This document shows, in pieces, positions 41,995 to 49,824 of a stretch of DNA of 64,000 bases. How positions within the stretch are numbered: the stretch's first letter is position 1; each line of letters starts with the position of its first letter. The notes under the pieces are model-generated. The model had not been told where the DNA came from and made no database searches. It saw nothing but the letters and a program-made list of their open reading frames with translations. The translations under genes and the position numbers were made by a program. Source of the stretch: Thalassobius sp002708925 (GTDB lineage: Bacteria > Pseudomonadota > Alphaproteobacteria > Rhodobacterales > Rhodobacteraceae); assembly GCF_049803795.1 (NCBI RefSeq), contig NZ_JBNAGJ010000002.1, positions 602,983 through 666,982 of the forward strand, given 5' to 3'.

Positions 41995-43617
41995 ATGGCA
42001 ATCACTTCTGCAAACCAGTTGGAACTGCTGCAAACCGCCGAGGCCGTCGCCCGCGAAAAGATGATCGACCCCGGTCTGGTCGTCGAAGCGATGGAAGAAT
42101 CGCTGGCCCGTGCCGCGAAGTCTCGTTACGGCAGCGAAATGGACATCCGCGTGTCCATCGACCGCAAGACCGGCAAGGCCACCTTTACCCGCGTCCGCAC
42201 CGTGGTCGAGGATGAAGAGCTGGAAAACTACCAGGCCGAGCTGACCGTCGAACAGGCCAAGCAATACATGTCTGACCCGGCCGTCGGCGACACCTATGTC
42301 GAAGAAATTCCTCCGGTTGAACTGGGCCGGATCGCGGCGCAGTCCGCGAAACAGGTGATCTTGCAGAAAGTCCGCGAAGCCGAGCGTGATCGCCAGTTCG
42401 CCGAGTTCGAAGATCGCGTTGGCACCATCATCAACGGCACCGTGAAACGCGAAGAATACGGCAACGTGATCGTGGACGTGGGCCGCGGCGAGGCGATCCT
42501 GCGCCGCAACGAAAAAATCGGCCGCGAGGCATACCGCCCGAACGACCGCATCCGCTGCTACATCAAGGACGTGCGCCGCGAAACGCGCGGCCCGCAGATC
42601 TTCCTGTCGCGCACCGCGCCGGAATTCATGGCCGAGCTGTTCAAGATGGAAGTGCCGGAAATCTATGACGGCATCATCGAAATCAAAGCCGTCGCCCGCG
42701 ACCCCGGTTCGCGCGCGAAGATTGCCGTGATCAGCTATGATGGCTCGATTGATCCGGTGGGTGCCTGTGTGGGGATGCGCGGCAGCCGTGTGCAGGCCGT
42801 CGTGAATGAGTTGCAGGGCGAGAAAATCGACATCATCCCGTGGAACGAGGACACGCCGACCTTCCTGGTGAACGCGCTGCAACCGGCCGAGGTATCCAAG
42901 GTGGTTCTGGACGAAGACGCCGAGAGGATCGAGGTGGTTGTCCCCGACGAACAGCTGTCGCTGGCCATCGGCCGCCGCGGTCAGAACGTGCGTCTGGCCA
43001 GCCAGCTGACCGGCCTGGACATCGACATCATGACCGAATCCGAGGACAGCATCAAACGTCAGAAAGAGTTCGAAGAGCGCACCAAGCTGTTCATGAACGC
43101 GCTGGATGTGGATGAATTCTTTGCTCAGCTGCTGGTGGCCGAAGGCTTTACCAACCTCGAAGAGGTGGCCTATGTCGAGCTTGACGAGCTGCTGAACATC
43201 GACGGCGTGGACGAAGGCACCGCAGGTGAGCTTCAGGCGCGTGCGCGTGACGTGCTGGAGGCCGAAGCCAACGCCGCCCTGGAGCGCGCCCGCGAACTGG
43301 GCGTTGAGGACAGCCTGGTTGACTTTGACGGCCTGACACCCCAGATGATTGCAGCCCTGGCCGAGGATGGCGTGAAAACGCTGGAAGACTTTGCCACCTG
43401 TGCCGACTGGGAACTGGCCGGCGGCTGGACCACTGTCGAGGGCGAGCGCGTCAAGGATGACGGCCTGCTGGAGCCTTTCGACGTGTCCCTGGAAGAAGCG
43501 CAAAGCCTGATCATGACCGCGCGCATCGCGTTGGGCTGGGTCGATCCGGCCGAGCTGGAAGCTGACGAAGAAGAGCTGGAAGAAGACGCTGCCGACGCCG
43601 AAGGCGACGAAGCCTGA
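41995..43617 (+). CDS. nusA: Transcription elongation/termination factor NusA
   Basis: Binds RNA polymerase and nascent RNA in pausing and antitermination. The 540 residues contain the NTD, an S1 domain (about 135-200, FEDRVGTIINGTVKREEYGN), two KH domains (about 205-345, with GACVGMRGSRVQAV and AIGRRGQNVRLAS), two C-terminal helix-hairpin-helix acidic repeats and an acidic tail. The C-terminal repeats are typical of proteobacterial NusA. Central gene of the operon and potentially the target of the leader attenuator. Confidence 0.96.
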   Translation: MAITSANQLELLQTAEAVAREKMIDPGLVVEAMEESLARAAKSRYGSEMDIRVSIDRKTGKATFTRVRTVVEDEELENYQAELTVEQAKQYMSDPAVGDTYVEEIPPVELGRIAAQSAKQVILQKVREAERDRQFAEFEDRVGTIINGTVKREEYGNVIVDVGRGEAILRRNEKIGREAYRPNDRIRCYIKDVRRETRGPQIFLSRTAPEFMAELFKMEVPEIYDGIIEIKAVARDPGSRAKIAVISYDGSIDPVGACVGMRGSRVQAVVNELQGEKIDIIPWNEDTPTFLVNALQPAEVSKVVLDEDAERIEVVVPDEQLSLAIGRRGQNVRLASQLTGLDIDIMTESEDSIKRQKEFEERTKLFMNALDVDEFFAQLLVAEGFTNLEEVAYVELDELLNIDGVDEGTAGELQARARDVLEAEANAALERARELGVEDSLVDFDGLTPQMIAALAEDGVKTLEDFATCADWELAGGWTTVEGERVKDDGLLEPFDVSLEEAQSLIMTARIALGWVDPAELEADEEELEEDAADAEGDEA

Positions 43618-43641
43618 ACCTGTAGTTAGGGGCCTAAACGC

Positions 43642-44262
43642 ATGACGCGTGGTGGAAAAACCAAGCATCGGGACGATGGTCCTGAACGCAAATGCATCGC
43701 CACCGGCGAGGTTCAGCCCAAACATGGGCTGATCCGTTTCGTCGTGGGCCCCGAAGGGCAGGCTGTGCCCGATCTGGCAGAAAAACTGCCGGGTCGGGGG
43801 ATTTGGGTCTCGGCCGATCGCAAGGTGCTGGAGACGGCGATCGCGAAGAAGATGTTCTCGCGTTCGGCCAAGGCGCAGGTGCAGGTTTCGACCGATCTGA
43901 TCGCCCAGACCGAAGAGCTGCTGACCCGCCGGGTGATCGACCTGATCAGCCTGGCGCGCAAGGGCGGCGGGGCGGTCTCGGGCTTTGAGAAGGTCAAGGA
44001 TTGGCTGAGCAAAGACGAAGCCGAAGTGCTGATTCAGGCCTCTGATGGCTCGGGTCGCGGTAAGTCCAAGCTGAGCACGCCCTATGGCGGTTCGTTCATT
44101 GGATGGCTGACGGCAGACGAGCTGGGGCAGGCCTTTGGGCGACAAACTGTAATTCACGTTGCGCTAGGCGCTGGAGGTTTGACGCGACGTGTTGTAGATG
44201 AGGCCGCAAGACTTAAAGGTTTGCGTGCTTCGGACGGCGGATCCGACCGCCGGAAAGGATAG
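43642..44262 (+). CDS. YlxR-family RNA-binding protein fused to an L7Ae-like domain
   Basis: 206 residues. The N-terminal YlxR/DUF448 domain shows RKCIATGEVQPKHGLIRFV and is followed from about residue 90 by an L7Ae/Gadd45-like region (LTRRVIDLISLARKGGGAVSGFEKV). This YlxR-L7Ae fusion is typical of alphaproteobacteria and always sits between nusA and infB. YlxR is thought to bind RNA and act on transcription; the exact role is unclear. Confidence 0.9.
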   Translation: MTRGGKTKHRDDGPERKCIATGEVQPKHGLIRFVVGPEGQAVPDLAEKLPGRGIWVSADRKVLETAIAKKMFSRSAKAQVQVSTDLIAQTEELLTRRVIDLISLARKGGGAVSGFEKVKDWLSKDEAEVLIQASDGSGRGKSKLSTPYGGSFIGWLTADELGQAFGRQTVIHVALGAGGLTRRVVDEAARLKGLRASDGGSDRRKG

Positions 44263-44271
44263 AAGAGCCAC

Positions 44272-46773
44272 ATGAGCGATAACGACGGTAAAAAGACTTT
44301 GGGCGTCCGTGGTGGAGGCCCCCGTGCGGGCAACGTGAAGCAAAGCTTCAGCCATGGCCGGACCAAAAACGTCGTGGTGGAAACCAAGCGCAAGCGCGTT
44401 GTGGTGCCCAAGCCTGGTGCGGCCAAGTCCGGCGGCTCGGGCAATCCGGCACTGGGTGACCCCAAGAAACGTCCCGCCGGGATTTCCGACGCGGAAATGC
44501 AGCGCCGCCTGAAGGCCCTGCAAGCCGCCAAGGCCCGCGAGACCGAAGAGATTGCCAAGCGCGAAGCCGAGGAAAAGGCCCGCGAGGAAGAACGCGCACG
44601 TCGCCGTGCCGAGGCTGAGGCCAAGGAACGCGAAGAGCGTGAGCGCGAAGAGGCACTGAAGGCCAAGGCCGAAGAAGAGGCCCGTAAAAAGAAAGAGGCC
44701 GAAGAGGCTGCCAAACGCGCGGCTGCTCAGGCGGCGGCGGCGGCCAGCGCCCCGGCCGAGGATAAAGCCGCACCGCGCAAGGCCAAAGAGGCTCCGGCCG
44801 CTGCGCCGCGCGGAGGTCGTAAGGACAACCGCGACAACGATCAGAACCGTAGCCGCAAAGGCCGCGATGACGGTCGGCGCTCGGGTAAGCTGACGCTGAA
44901 TCAGGCGCTGTCCGGCGGTGAAGGCGGGCGTCAGAAATCCCTGGCCGCGATGAAGCGGAAACAGGAGCGTCTGCGCCAGAAAGCCATGGGCCAGCAAGAG
45001 CGCGAGAAGATCGTGCGCGATGTGCAGGTGCCCGAAACCATCGTGGTGTCCGAACTGGCGAACCGTATGGCCGAACGTGTGGCTGACGTGGTCAAAGAGC
45101 TTATGAAAATGGGCATGATGGTCACGCAGAACCAATCCATCGACGCCGATACCGCAGAACTGATCGTCGAAGAATTCGGCCACAAGGTGGTGCGCGTATC
45201 GGATTCGGACGTCGAGGATGTGATCGACACCGTTGAGGACAAAGAGGCCGATCTGAAGCCGCGCCCGCCCGTGATCACCATCATGGGCCACGTGGACCAC
45301 GGCAAAACCTCGTTGCTGGATGCGATTCGCAACGCGAACGTGACCGCAGGCGAGGCCGGCGGCATCACCCAGCACATCGGCGCCTATCAGGTGACCACCG
45401 AATCCGGCGCTGTGCTCAGCTTCCTGGATACGCCCGGCCACGCGGCGTTTACCTCGATGCGGTCGCGCGGGGCTCAGGTGACGGATATTGTGGTGCTGGT
45501 TGTGGCGGCGGATGACTCGGTCATGCCGCAGACCATCGAGGCTATTAACCACTCGAAGGCCGCTGGCGTTCCGATGATCGTCGCGATCAACAAATGTGAC
45601 CGCCCCGAGGCCGATCCGATGAAGGTCCGCACCGAACTGCTGCAACACGAAGTGGTGGTCGAGGCCATGTCGGGCGAGGTTCAGGACGTCGAAGTGTCCG
45701 CCAAGACCGGCCAGGGCCTGGACGAACTGCTGGAAGCCATCGCGCTGCAAGCCGAAATTCTGGAACTGACCGCCAACCCCGACCGTGCCGCCGAAGGCGC
45801 CGTGATCGAGGCTCAGCTGGACGTGGGCCGCGGCCCCGTTGCCACCGTTCTGGTTCAGAAAGGTACGCTGCGCCAGGGCGACATCTTCGTTGTGGGCGAG
45901 CAGTGGGGTAAAGTCCGCGCGCTGGTCGATGACAAGGGTGATCGCGTCCAAGAGGCCGGCCCATCCGTCCCCGTCGAGGTTCTGGGCTTGAACGGCACCC
46001 CCGAAGCGGGCGACGTGCTGAACGTGGTCGAAACCGAGGCGCAAGCGCGTGAAATCGCCGATTACCGTATCGGCGTGGCCAAGGAAAAACGCGCTGCCGC
46101 CGGTGCCGCGACGACCCTGGAACAGCTGATGCAGAAGGCCAAGGACGACCAGAACGTCGCCGAGCTGCCGATTCTGGTGAAGGCTGACGTGCAGGGCTCG
46201 GCCGAGGCCATCGTGCAGGCGATGGAAAAAATCGGCAACGAAGAGGTCCGCGTGCGCGTGCTGCACTATGGTGTGGGTGCGATCACCGATACCGATGTCG
46301 GCCTGGCCGAAGCCTCGGGTGCGCCGATCATGGGCTTTAACGTCCGTGCGAATGCCTCGGCGCGGAATTCGGCCAACCAGAAGGGCGTGGAAATCCGCTA
46401 TTACTCGGTGATCTATGACCTGGTGGACGACGTGAAAGCCGCCGCAAGCGGCCTGCTGAGCGCTGAAATCCGTGAAAACTTCATCGGCTATGCCGAGATC
46501 AAAGAGGTCTTCAAAGTGTCGGGTGTTGGCAAGGTTGCCGGCTGTATCGTCACCGAAGGCGTGGCCCGCCGCAGCGCCGGTGTGCGCCTTCTGCGCGACA
46601 ACGTGGTGATCCACGAAGGTACGCTGAAGACGCTGAAACGCTTCAAGGACGAAGTCAAAGAGGTTCAGTCGGGTCAGGAATGCGGTATGGCATTCGAGAA
46701 CTACGACGACATCCGCCCGCAGGATGTGATCGAGATCTTTGAGCGCGAAGAGGTCGAGCGTCAGCTGGACTGA
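44272..46773 (+). CDS. infB: Translation initiation factor IF-2
   Basis: GTPase that brings initiator fMet-tRNA to the ribosome. The 833 residues have a long charged N-terminal region (about 1-250, rich in Lys/Glu/Ala with repeated AEEEARKKKE-like stretches and a basic patch RGGRKDNRDNDQNRSRKG), then the GTPase with P-loop GHVDHGKTS (about 339-347), DTPGHAAF and NKCD, and domains II-IV ending in EIFEREEVERQLD. Last gene of the operon and followed by a strong terminator. Confidence 0.96.
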   Translation: MSDNDGKKTLGVRGGGPRAGNVKQSFSHGRTKNVVVETKRKRVVVPKPGAAKSGGSGNPALGDPKKRPAGISDAEMQRRLKALQAAKARETEEIAKREAEEKAREEERARRRAEAEAKEREEREREEALKAKAEEEARKKKEAEEAAKRAAAQAAAAASAPAEDKAAPRKAKEAPAAAPRGGRKDNRDNDQNRSRKGRDDGRRSGKLTLNQALSGGEGGRQKSLAAMKRKQERLRQKAMGQQEREKIVRDVQVPETIVVSELANRMAERVADVVKELMKMGMMVTQNQSIDADTAELIVEEFGHKVVRVSDSDVEDVIDTVEDKEADLKPRPPVITIMGHVDHGKTSLLDAIRNANVTAGEAGGITQHIGAYQVTTESGAVLSFLDTPGHAAFTSMRSRGAQVTDIVVLVVAADDSVMPQTIEAINHSKAAGVPMIVAINKCDRPEADPMKVRTELLQHEVVVEAMSGEVQDVEVSAKTGQGLDELLEAIALQAEILELTANPDRAAEGAVIEAQLDVGRGPVATVLVQKGTLRQGDIFVVGEQWGKVRALVDDKGDRVQEAGPSVPVEVLGLNGTPEAGDVLNVVETEAQAREIADYRIGVAKEKRAAAGAATTLEQLMQKAKDDQNVAELPILVKADVQGSAEAIVQAMEKIGNEEVRVRVLHYGVGAITDTDVGLAEASGAPIMGFNVRANASARNSANQKGVEIRYYSVIYDLVDDVKAAASGLLSAEIRENFIGYAEIKEVFKVSGVGKVAGCIVTEGVARRSAGVRLLRDNVVIHEGTLKTLKRFKDEVKEVQSGQECGMAFENYDDIRPQDVIEIFEREEVERQLD

Positions 46774-46797
46774 TCCGCGCCGCGCATCAGACAAACA

Positions 46798-46826
46798 AAA
46801 AGGGACGGTGAGAACCGTCCCTTTTT
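46798..46826 (+). terminator. Rho-independent terminator after infB
   Basis: AAAAGGGACGG (46798-46808) pairs with CCGTCCCTTTT (46815-46825) around TGAGAA and ends in T-run; very stable, ends the rimP-infB operon. Confidence 0.92.
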
Positions 46827-46845
46827 TCGTTCGTACTTGATGGTG

Positions 46846-46983
46846 TTACGCAGCGCGGGCCGGTACCGGCATTCCCGCGAATTCGCGGTCTCCGACGCGT
46901 ACCAGAATCTTGCCATCCGGAAGCCCACGAACAAAGGTTCCCTGAACAGAAACACAGCTTCCAATAATGATCGTCCTTAGCAT
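46846..46983 (-). CDS. Small 45-residue protein of unknown function
   Basis: 45 residues, too short for many gene finders: starts MLRTIIIGSCVSVQGTFVRG and continues with a charged, beta-rich LPDGKILVRVGDREFAGMP ending PARAA. The ATG at 46983 has GGGGAGG 8 bases upstream, an excellent site. It lies downstream of mutT on the same strand after a 172-base AT-rich gap, and is convergent with infB. The amphipathic 'V-G-x-x-V-x-G-x-F' pattern resembles a small OB/SH3-like strand set, but I cannot assign a family. Confidence 0.6.
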   Translation of the reverse strand: MLRTIIIGSCVSVQGTFVRGLPDGKILVRVGDREFAGMPVPARAA

Positions 46984-47155
46984 GTCAAAACCTCCCCAAA
47001 CGATGTTGACGTCCTGAGATGCTAGAGCAGCTAGGTAAACAAATCACCTAAAAAACATGTATTCTACACACAAAGTATACGAAAGATCCGTGTGAACCGT
47101 GCTTTATCTTGTGGGAATCCCGTATTTTCGGAGGGTTTGATCAGTTTTTATGCAC
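46984..47155. other. AT-rich intergenic gap
   Basis: No gene supported. It separates mutT from the 45-residue gene and contains TATACT/TTGTGT-like elements on the minus strand, but no clear -35/-10 pair could be chosen. Confidence 0.4.
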
Positions 47156-47554
47156 TCAAAGCAGATCCCGCAGAATCGGAATCAGCGGGATATCGGCGGG
47201 GGGCATCGGATAGCTGTTCAGATCACGGGCATGGGCCCATTTCAGAACCTGCCCTTCGCGCGGGGTGGGGATGCCTTCCCATTTGCGGCAGGCAAACAGC
47301 GGCATCAGCAGGTGGAAATCGTCATAGCTGTGCGAGGCAAAAGTCAGCGGAGAAAGGCAGCTGGACCAGGTGTTGATGCCCAGCTCTTCCTCCAGTTCGC
47401 GGATCAGGGCGTGTTCGGGGGTTTCTCCGGGTTCGATTTTCCCCCCCGGAAACTCCCACAGGCCGGCCATGGATTTGCCCTCGGGGCGCTGCGCCAGCAG
47501 CACCCGCCCGTCCATATCAATCAGCGCGACGGCTGAAACCAGAACCGTTTTCAA
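47156..47554 (-). CDS. mutT: 8-oxo-dGTP diphosphatase MutT
   Basis: Hydrolyses 8-oxo-dGTP to keep oxidised guanine out of DNA. The 132 residues carry the Nudix box GGKIEPGETPEHALIRELEEELGI (about 37-60) and the MutT-type substrate block LLAQRPEGKSMAGLWEFPGG just before it. It lies 9 bases downstream of argJ, so it is probably co-transcribed with argJ and the PPIase gene. Confidence 0.93.
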   Translation of the reverse strand: MKTVLVSAVALIDMDGRVLLAQRPEGKSMAGLWEFPGGKIEPGETPEHALIRELEEELGINTWSSCLSPLTFASHSYDDFHLLMPLFACRKWEGIPTPREGQVLKWAHARDLNSYPMPPADIPLIPILRDLL

Positions 47555-47563
47555 TGCGTCCTC

Positions 47564-48790
47564 CTACGAACGATAATCCGCGTTGATTGTGATGTAGCCA
47601 TGCGTCAGATCGCAGGTCCAGGCGGTGGATTTGCCCTTCCCCAGGCCCAGATCGACATTGATCGCCAGCTCCTGGCCTTTCATATAATCGGCGCCCAGCT
47701 GCTCTTTATACTGGGGCGAGACCCAGCCGTTGTCGGCCACCAGAATGTCACCGAAGCGGATGCTCAGCAGATCACGATCCGCGGCAGCGCCGGATTTGCC
47801 GATCGCCATCACAACGCGGCCCCAGTTCGGATCTTCGCCGGCAACAGCGGTTTTCACCAGGGGCGAGTTTGCAATGGCCATCGCGTGGGTCCGGGCATCG
47901 GCATCGCTGGCCGCGCCGGTGACGTTGATTTCCACGAATTTCGTAGCGCCTTCGCCGTCGCGGACCACCTGATGCGCCAGGTCCAGCATCACCTTGTGCA
48001 GAGCCTCTTCAAACGCGGCGTTGTCATCGACATTCACCCCTGAGGCCCCCGTCGCCGCCAGCAGCAGCGTGTCCGAGGTTGAGGTGTCACTGTCCACGGT
48101 GATGCAGTTAAAGGTCGTGTCGGTCAGCTTGTTCAGCAGCTTTTGCAGCTTTTTCTGATCGGCCTGCGCGTCGGTGAAAATATACACCAGCATCGTCGCC
48201 ATATCCGGCGCGATCATGCCCGAGCCCTTGGCGATGCCAGCGATTTTCACGGTTTTGCCGTCCAGCTCGATTTCGGCGGTGGCACCTTTGGCAAAAGTGT
48301 CCGTGGTTCGGATCGCCCCGGCGGCGGCCTCCATTGCGGCGGGGCTTAGCGCGGCGGCCATTTCCGCCAGTTTGGCTGTGATACGGTCATGCGGCAGGGC
48401 CTCGCCGATCACGCCGGTGGACGAGGAAAACACCCGGTTCTCTTCGATCTCCAGCGCCTGGGCCACGGCCGAGGTCACGGCGTGCGTGGACTCGGTGCCG
48501 TTCTTGCCGGTAAAGGCGTTTGCATTGCCAGAGTTGACGATGATCGCGGCGGGGCCGCTATCGAGCAGTGTGATTTTCTCTTGGCAGTCCAGAACCGCCG
48601 CCGAGCGCGTGGCCGACCGGGTGAACGCCCCGGCCATCACGGTTCCGTCCGCCAGGCTGACCAGCATCACATCGTCGCGATCTTTGTATTTCACACCCGC
48701 CTGCGCGGTGGCAAAGCGGGCACCCTCGATGACCGGCAGTTTCGGAAAAGAGGCAGGCGCCAGAGGCGATACGGCAAGGGTTTTTCCCAT
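47564..48790 (-). CDS. argJ: Bifunctional glutamate N-acetyltransferase/amino-acid acetyltransferase ArgJ
   Basis: Transfers acetyl between N-acetylornithine and glutamate in the recycled arginine pathway. The 408 residues have the autoproteolytic motif KGSGMIAPDMATML with the cleavage nucleophile at Thr199, which splits the chain into alpha and beta subunits. The VNSGNANAFTG block near 85-95 is typical. It is the middle gene of PPIase-argJ-mutT and is separated from the PPIase stop by 2 bases. Confidence 0.95.
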   Translation of the reverse strand: MGKTLAVSPLAPASFPKLPVIEGARFATAQAGVKYKDRDDVMLVSLADGTVMAGAFTRSATRSAAVLDCQEKITLLDSGPAAIIVNSGNANAFTGKNGTESTHAVTSAVAQALEIEENRVFSSSTGVIGEALPHDRITAKLAEMAAALSPAAMEAAAGAIRTTDTFAKGATAEIELDGKTVKIAGIAKGSGMIAPDMATMLVYIFTDAQADQKKLQKLLNKLTDTTFNCITVDSDTSTSDTLLLAATGASGVNVDDNAAFEEALHKVMLDLAHQVVRDGEGATKFVEINVTGAASDADARTHAMAIANSPLVKTAVAGEDPNWGRVVMAIGKSGAAADRDLLSIRFGDILVADNGWVSPQYKEQLGADYMKGQELAINVDLGLGKGKSTAWTCDLTHGYITINADYRS

Positions 48791-48792
48791 GG

Positions 48793-49647
48793 TTACTCTT
48801 CCAGCAGGAGTTCGATTTGCTTGATCAGCGCAGGATCCAGGGTTTCGGCACCCGAGGTGTCGATCTTGGCGGCGTTGGTCAGCTCGGTCACTTTGTCATC
48901 GACGGCCTGGTTGTCCAGCGTCGCGCGAATTTCATTCTGAACCACCTCCAGCGGTGGGGTGTCCTGTTTGCGCGTCTCGCTGAGCAGGATCACGTGCCAG
49001 CCGAATTGCGTTTTCACCGGCTGCGAGATCTGTCCGGGCTCTAGCGCCATCACGGCGTTTTCGAAGGGCTTGACCATCTGACCAGGGCCGAACCACCCCA
49101 GCGCGCCCCCGTTCGGACCCGAGGGGCCGGTGGATTTTTCCTTGGCCAGTTCGGCGAAATCCTCGCCTGCATTTAGCCGCTCGATCAGGGCCTTGGCCTC
49201 TTCTTCGGTGTCCACCAGGATATGCGAGGCCTTGAATTCGGGCGCACCGGGTTTGCCCTGATAATGTTCGTCGTAATAGGCCTTGATCGCTTCGTCCGTG
49301 ACTGCTGCTTCGACGACGGATTGCAGCACCTCGCCGGATTTCAGGCTGCGGCGCTGGTTTTCGACCGACAGGCGCACCAGACGGGAATCCTCGGCCGGGG
49401 CGGTCTGCATCAGCAGGGTTTGGCGGATCACCTGATCCAGAATGCCGGTGAACAGCATTTCGGACGGCATGGTCTGGTATTGCTGCGGCAGATTTTGCTG
49501 CACCAGGATCATATGGCCCAGCGTGATTTCGGTGCCATTTACCGTGGCGACAACCGTGTCGGCGGTCGGGGTCTCTTCTGCGGCCAGGGGCAGGGCCATG
49601 CACAAGGAAAGGGCCATACCCGACAGAAAAGTGAGACGTTTTGACAT
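48793..49647 (-). CDS. Periplasmic peptidyl-prolyl cis-trans isomerase (parvulin/SurA-like)
   Basis: 284 residues with a Sec signal peptide (LTFLSGMALSLCMALPLAAEE, cleavage near AAE) and a parvulin PPIase domain (about 135-225, FKASHILVDTEEEAKALIERL, ending GQISQPVKTQFGWHVILLSE). N-terminal helical region (30-120) resembles a SurA/PpiC-type chaperone segment, though this is shorter than SurA. It probably folds outer-membrane or periplasmic proteins. Start of the argJ-mutT run, divergent from secA. Confidence 0.88.
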   Translation of the reverse strand: MSKRLTFLSGMALSLCMALPLAAEETPTADTVVATVNGTEITLGHMILVQQNLPQQYQTMPSEMLFTGILDQVIRQTLLMQTAPAEDSRLVRLSVENQRRSLKSGEVLQSVVEAAVTDEAIKAYYDEHYQGKPGAPEFKASHILVDTEEEAKALIERLNAGEDFAELAKEKSTGPSGPNGGALGWFGPGQMVKPFENAVMALEPGQISQPVKTQFGWHVILLSETRKQDTPPLEVVQNEIRATLDNQAVDDKVTELTNAAKIDTSGAETLDPALIKQIELLLEE

Positions 49648-49824
49648 TAGTTTTGTCCTTTGGTTGCGGCACTAAGGGCGCCGACGTTGACACTGCACCA
49701 CCCGGCCCTTACATCGCCTTGAGGCCTTTGTAACGCTGGATTTCCACAATGTTTTAGGCGCTGTGGTTTCAGCGGGCAAGCAGATGCCGCGCACGATGAT
49801 GTCAACGACCGGATCGGAATAGAT

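Noticed and set aside
41713..44157. Very long minus-strand open frame (814 codons) opposite rimP-nusA-ylxR
   Set aside because: It has no recognisable domain and lies entirely opposite well-supported genes. It is a GC-rich shadow frame.
44164..46794. Minus-strand open frame of 876 codons opposite infB
   Set aside because: Shadow of infB: sequence is rich in His, Phe and Gln with no domain, a common artefact opposite GC-rich Glu/Lys-rich genes.
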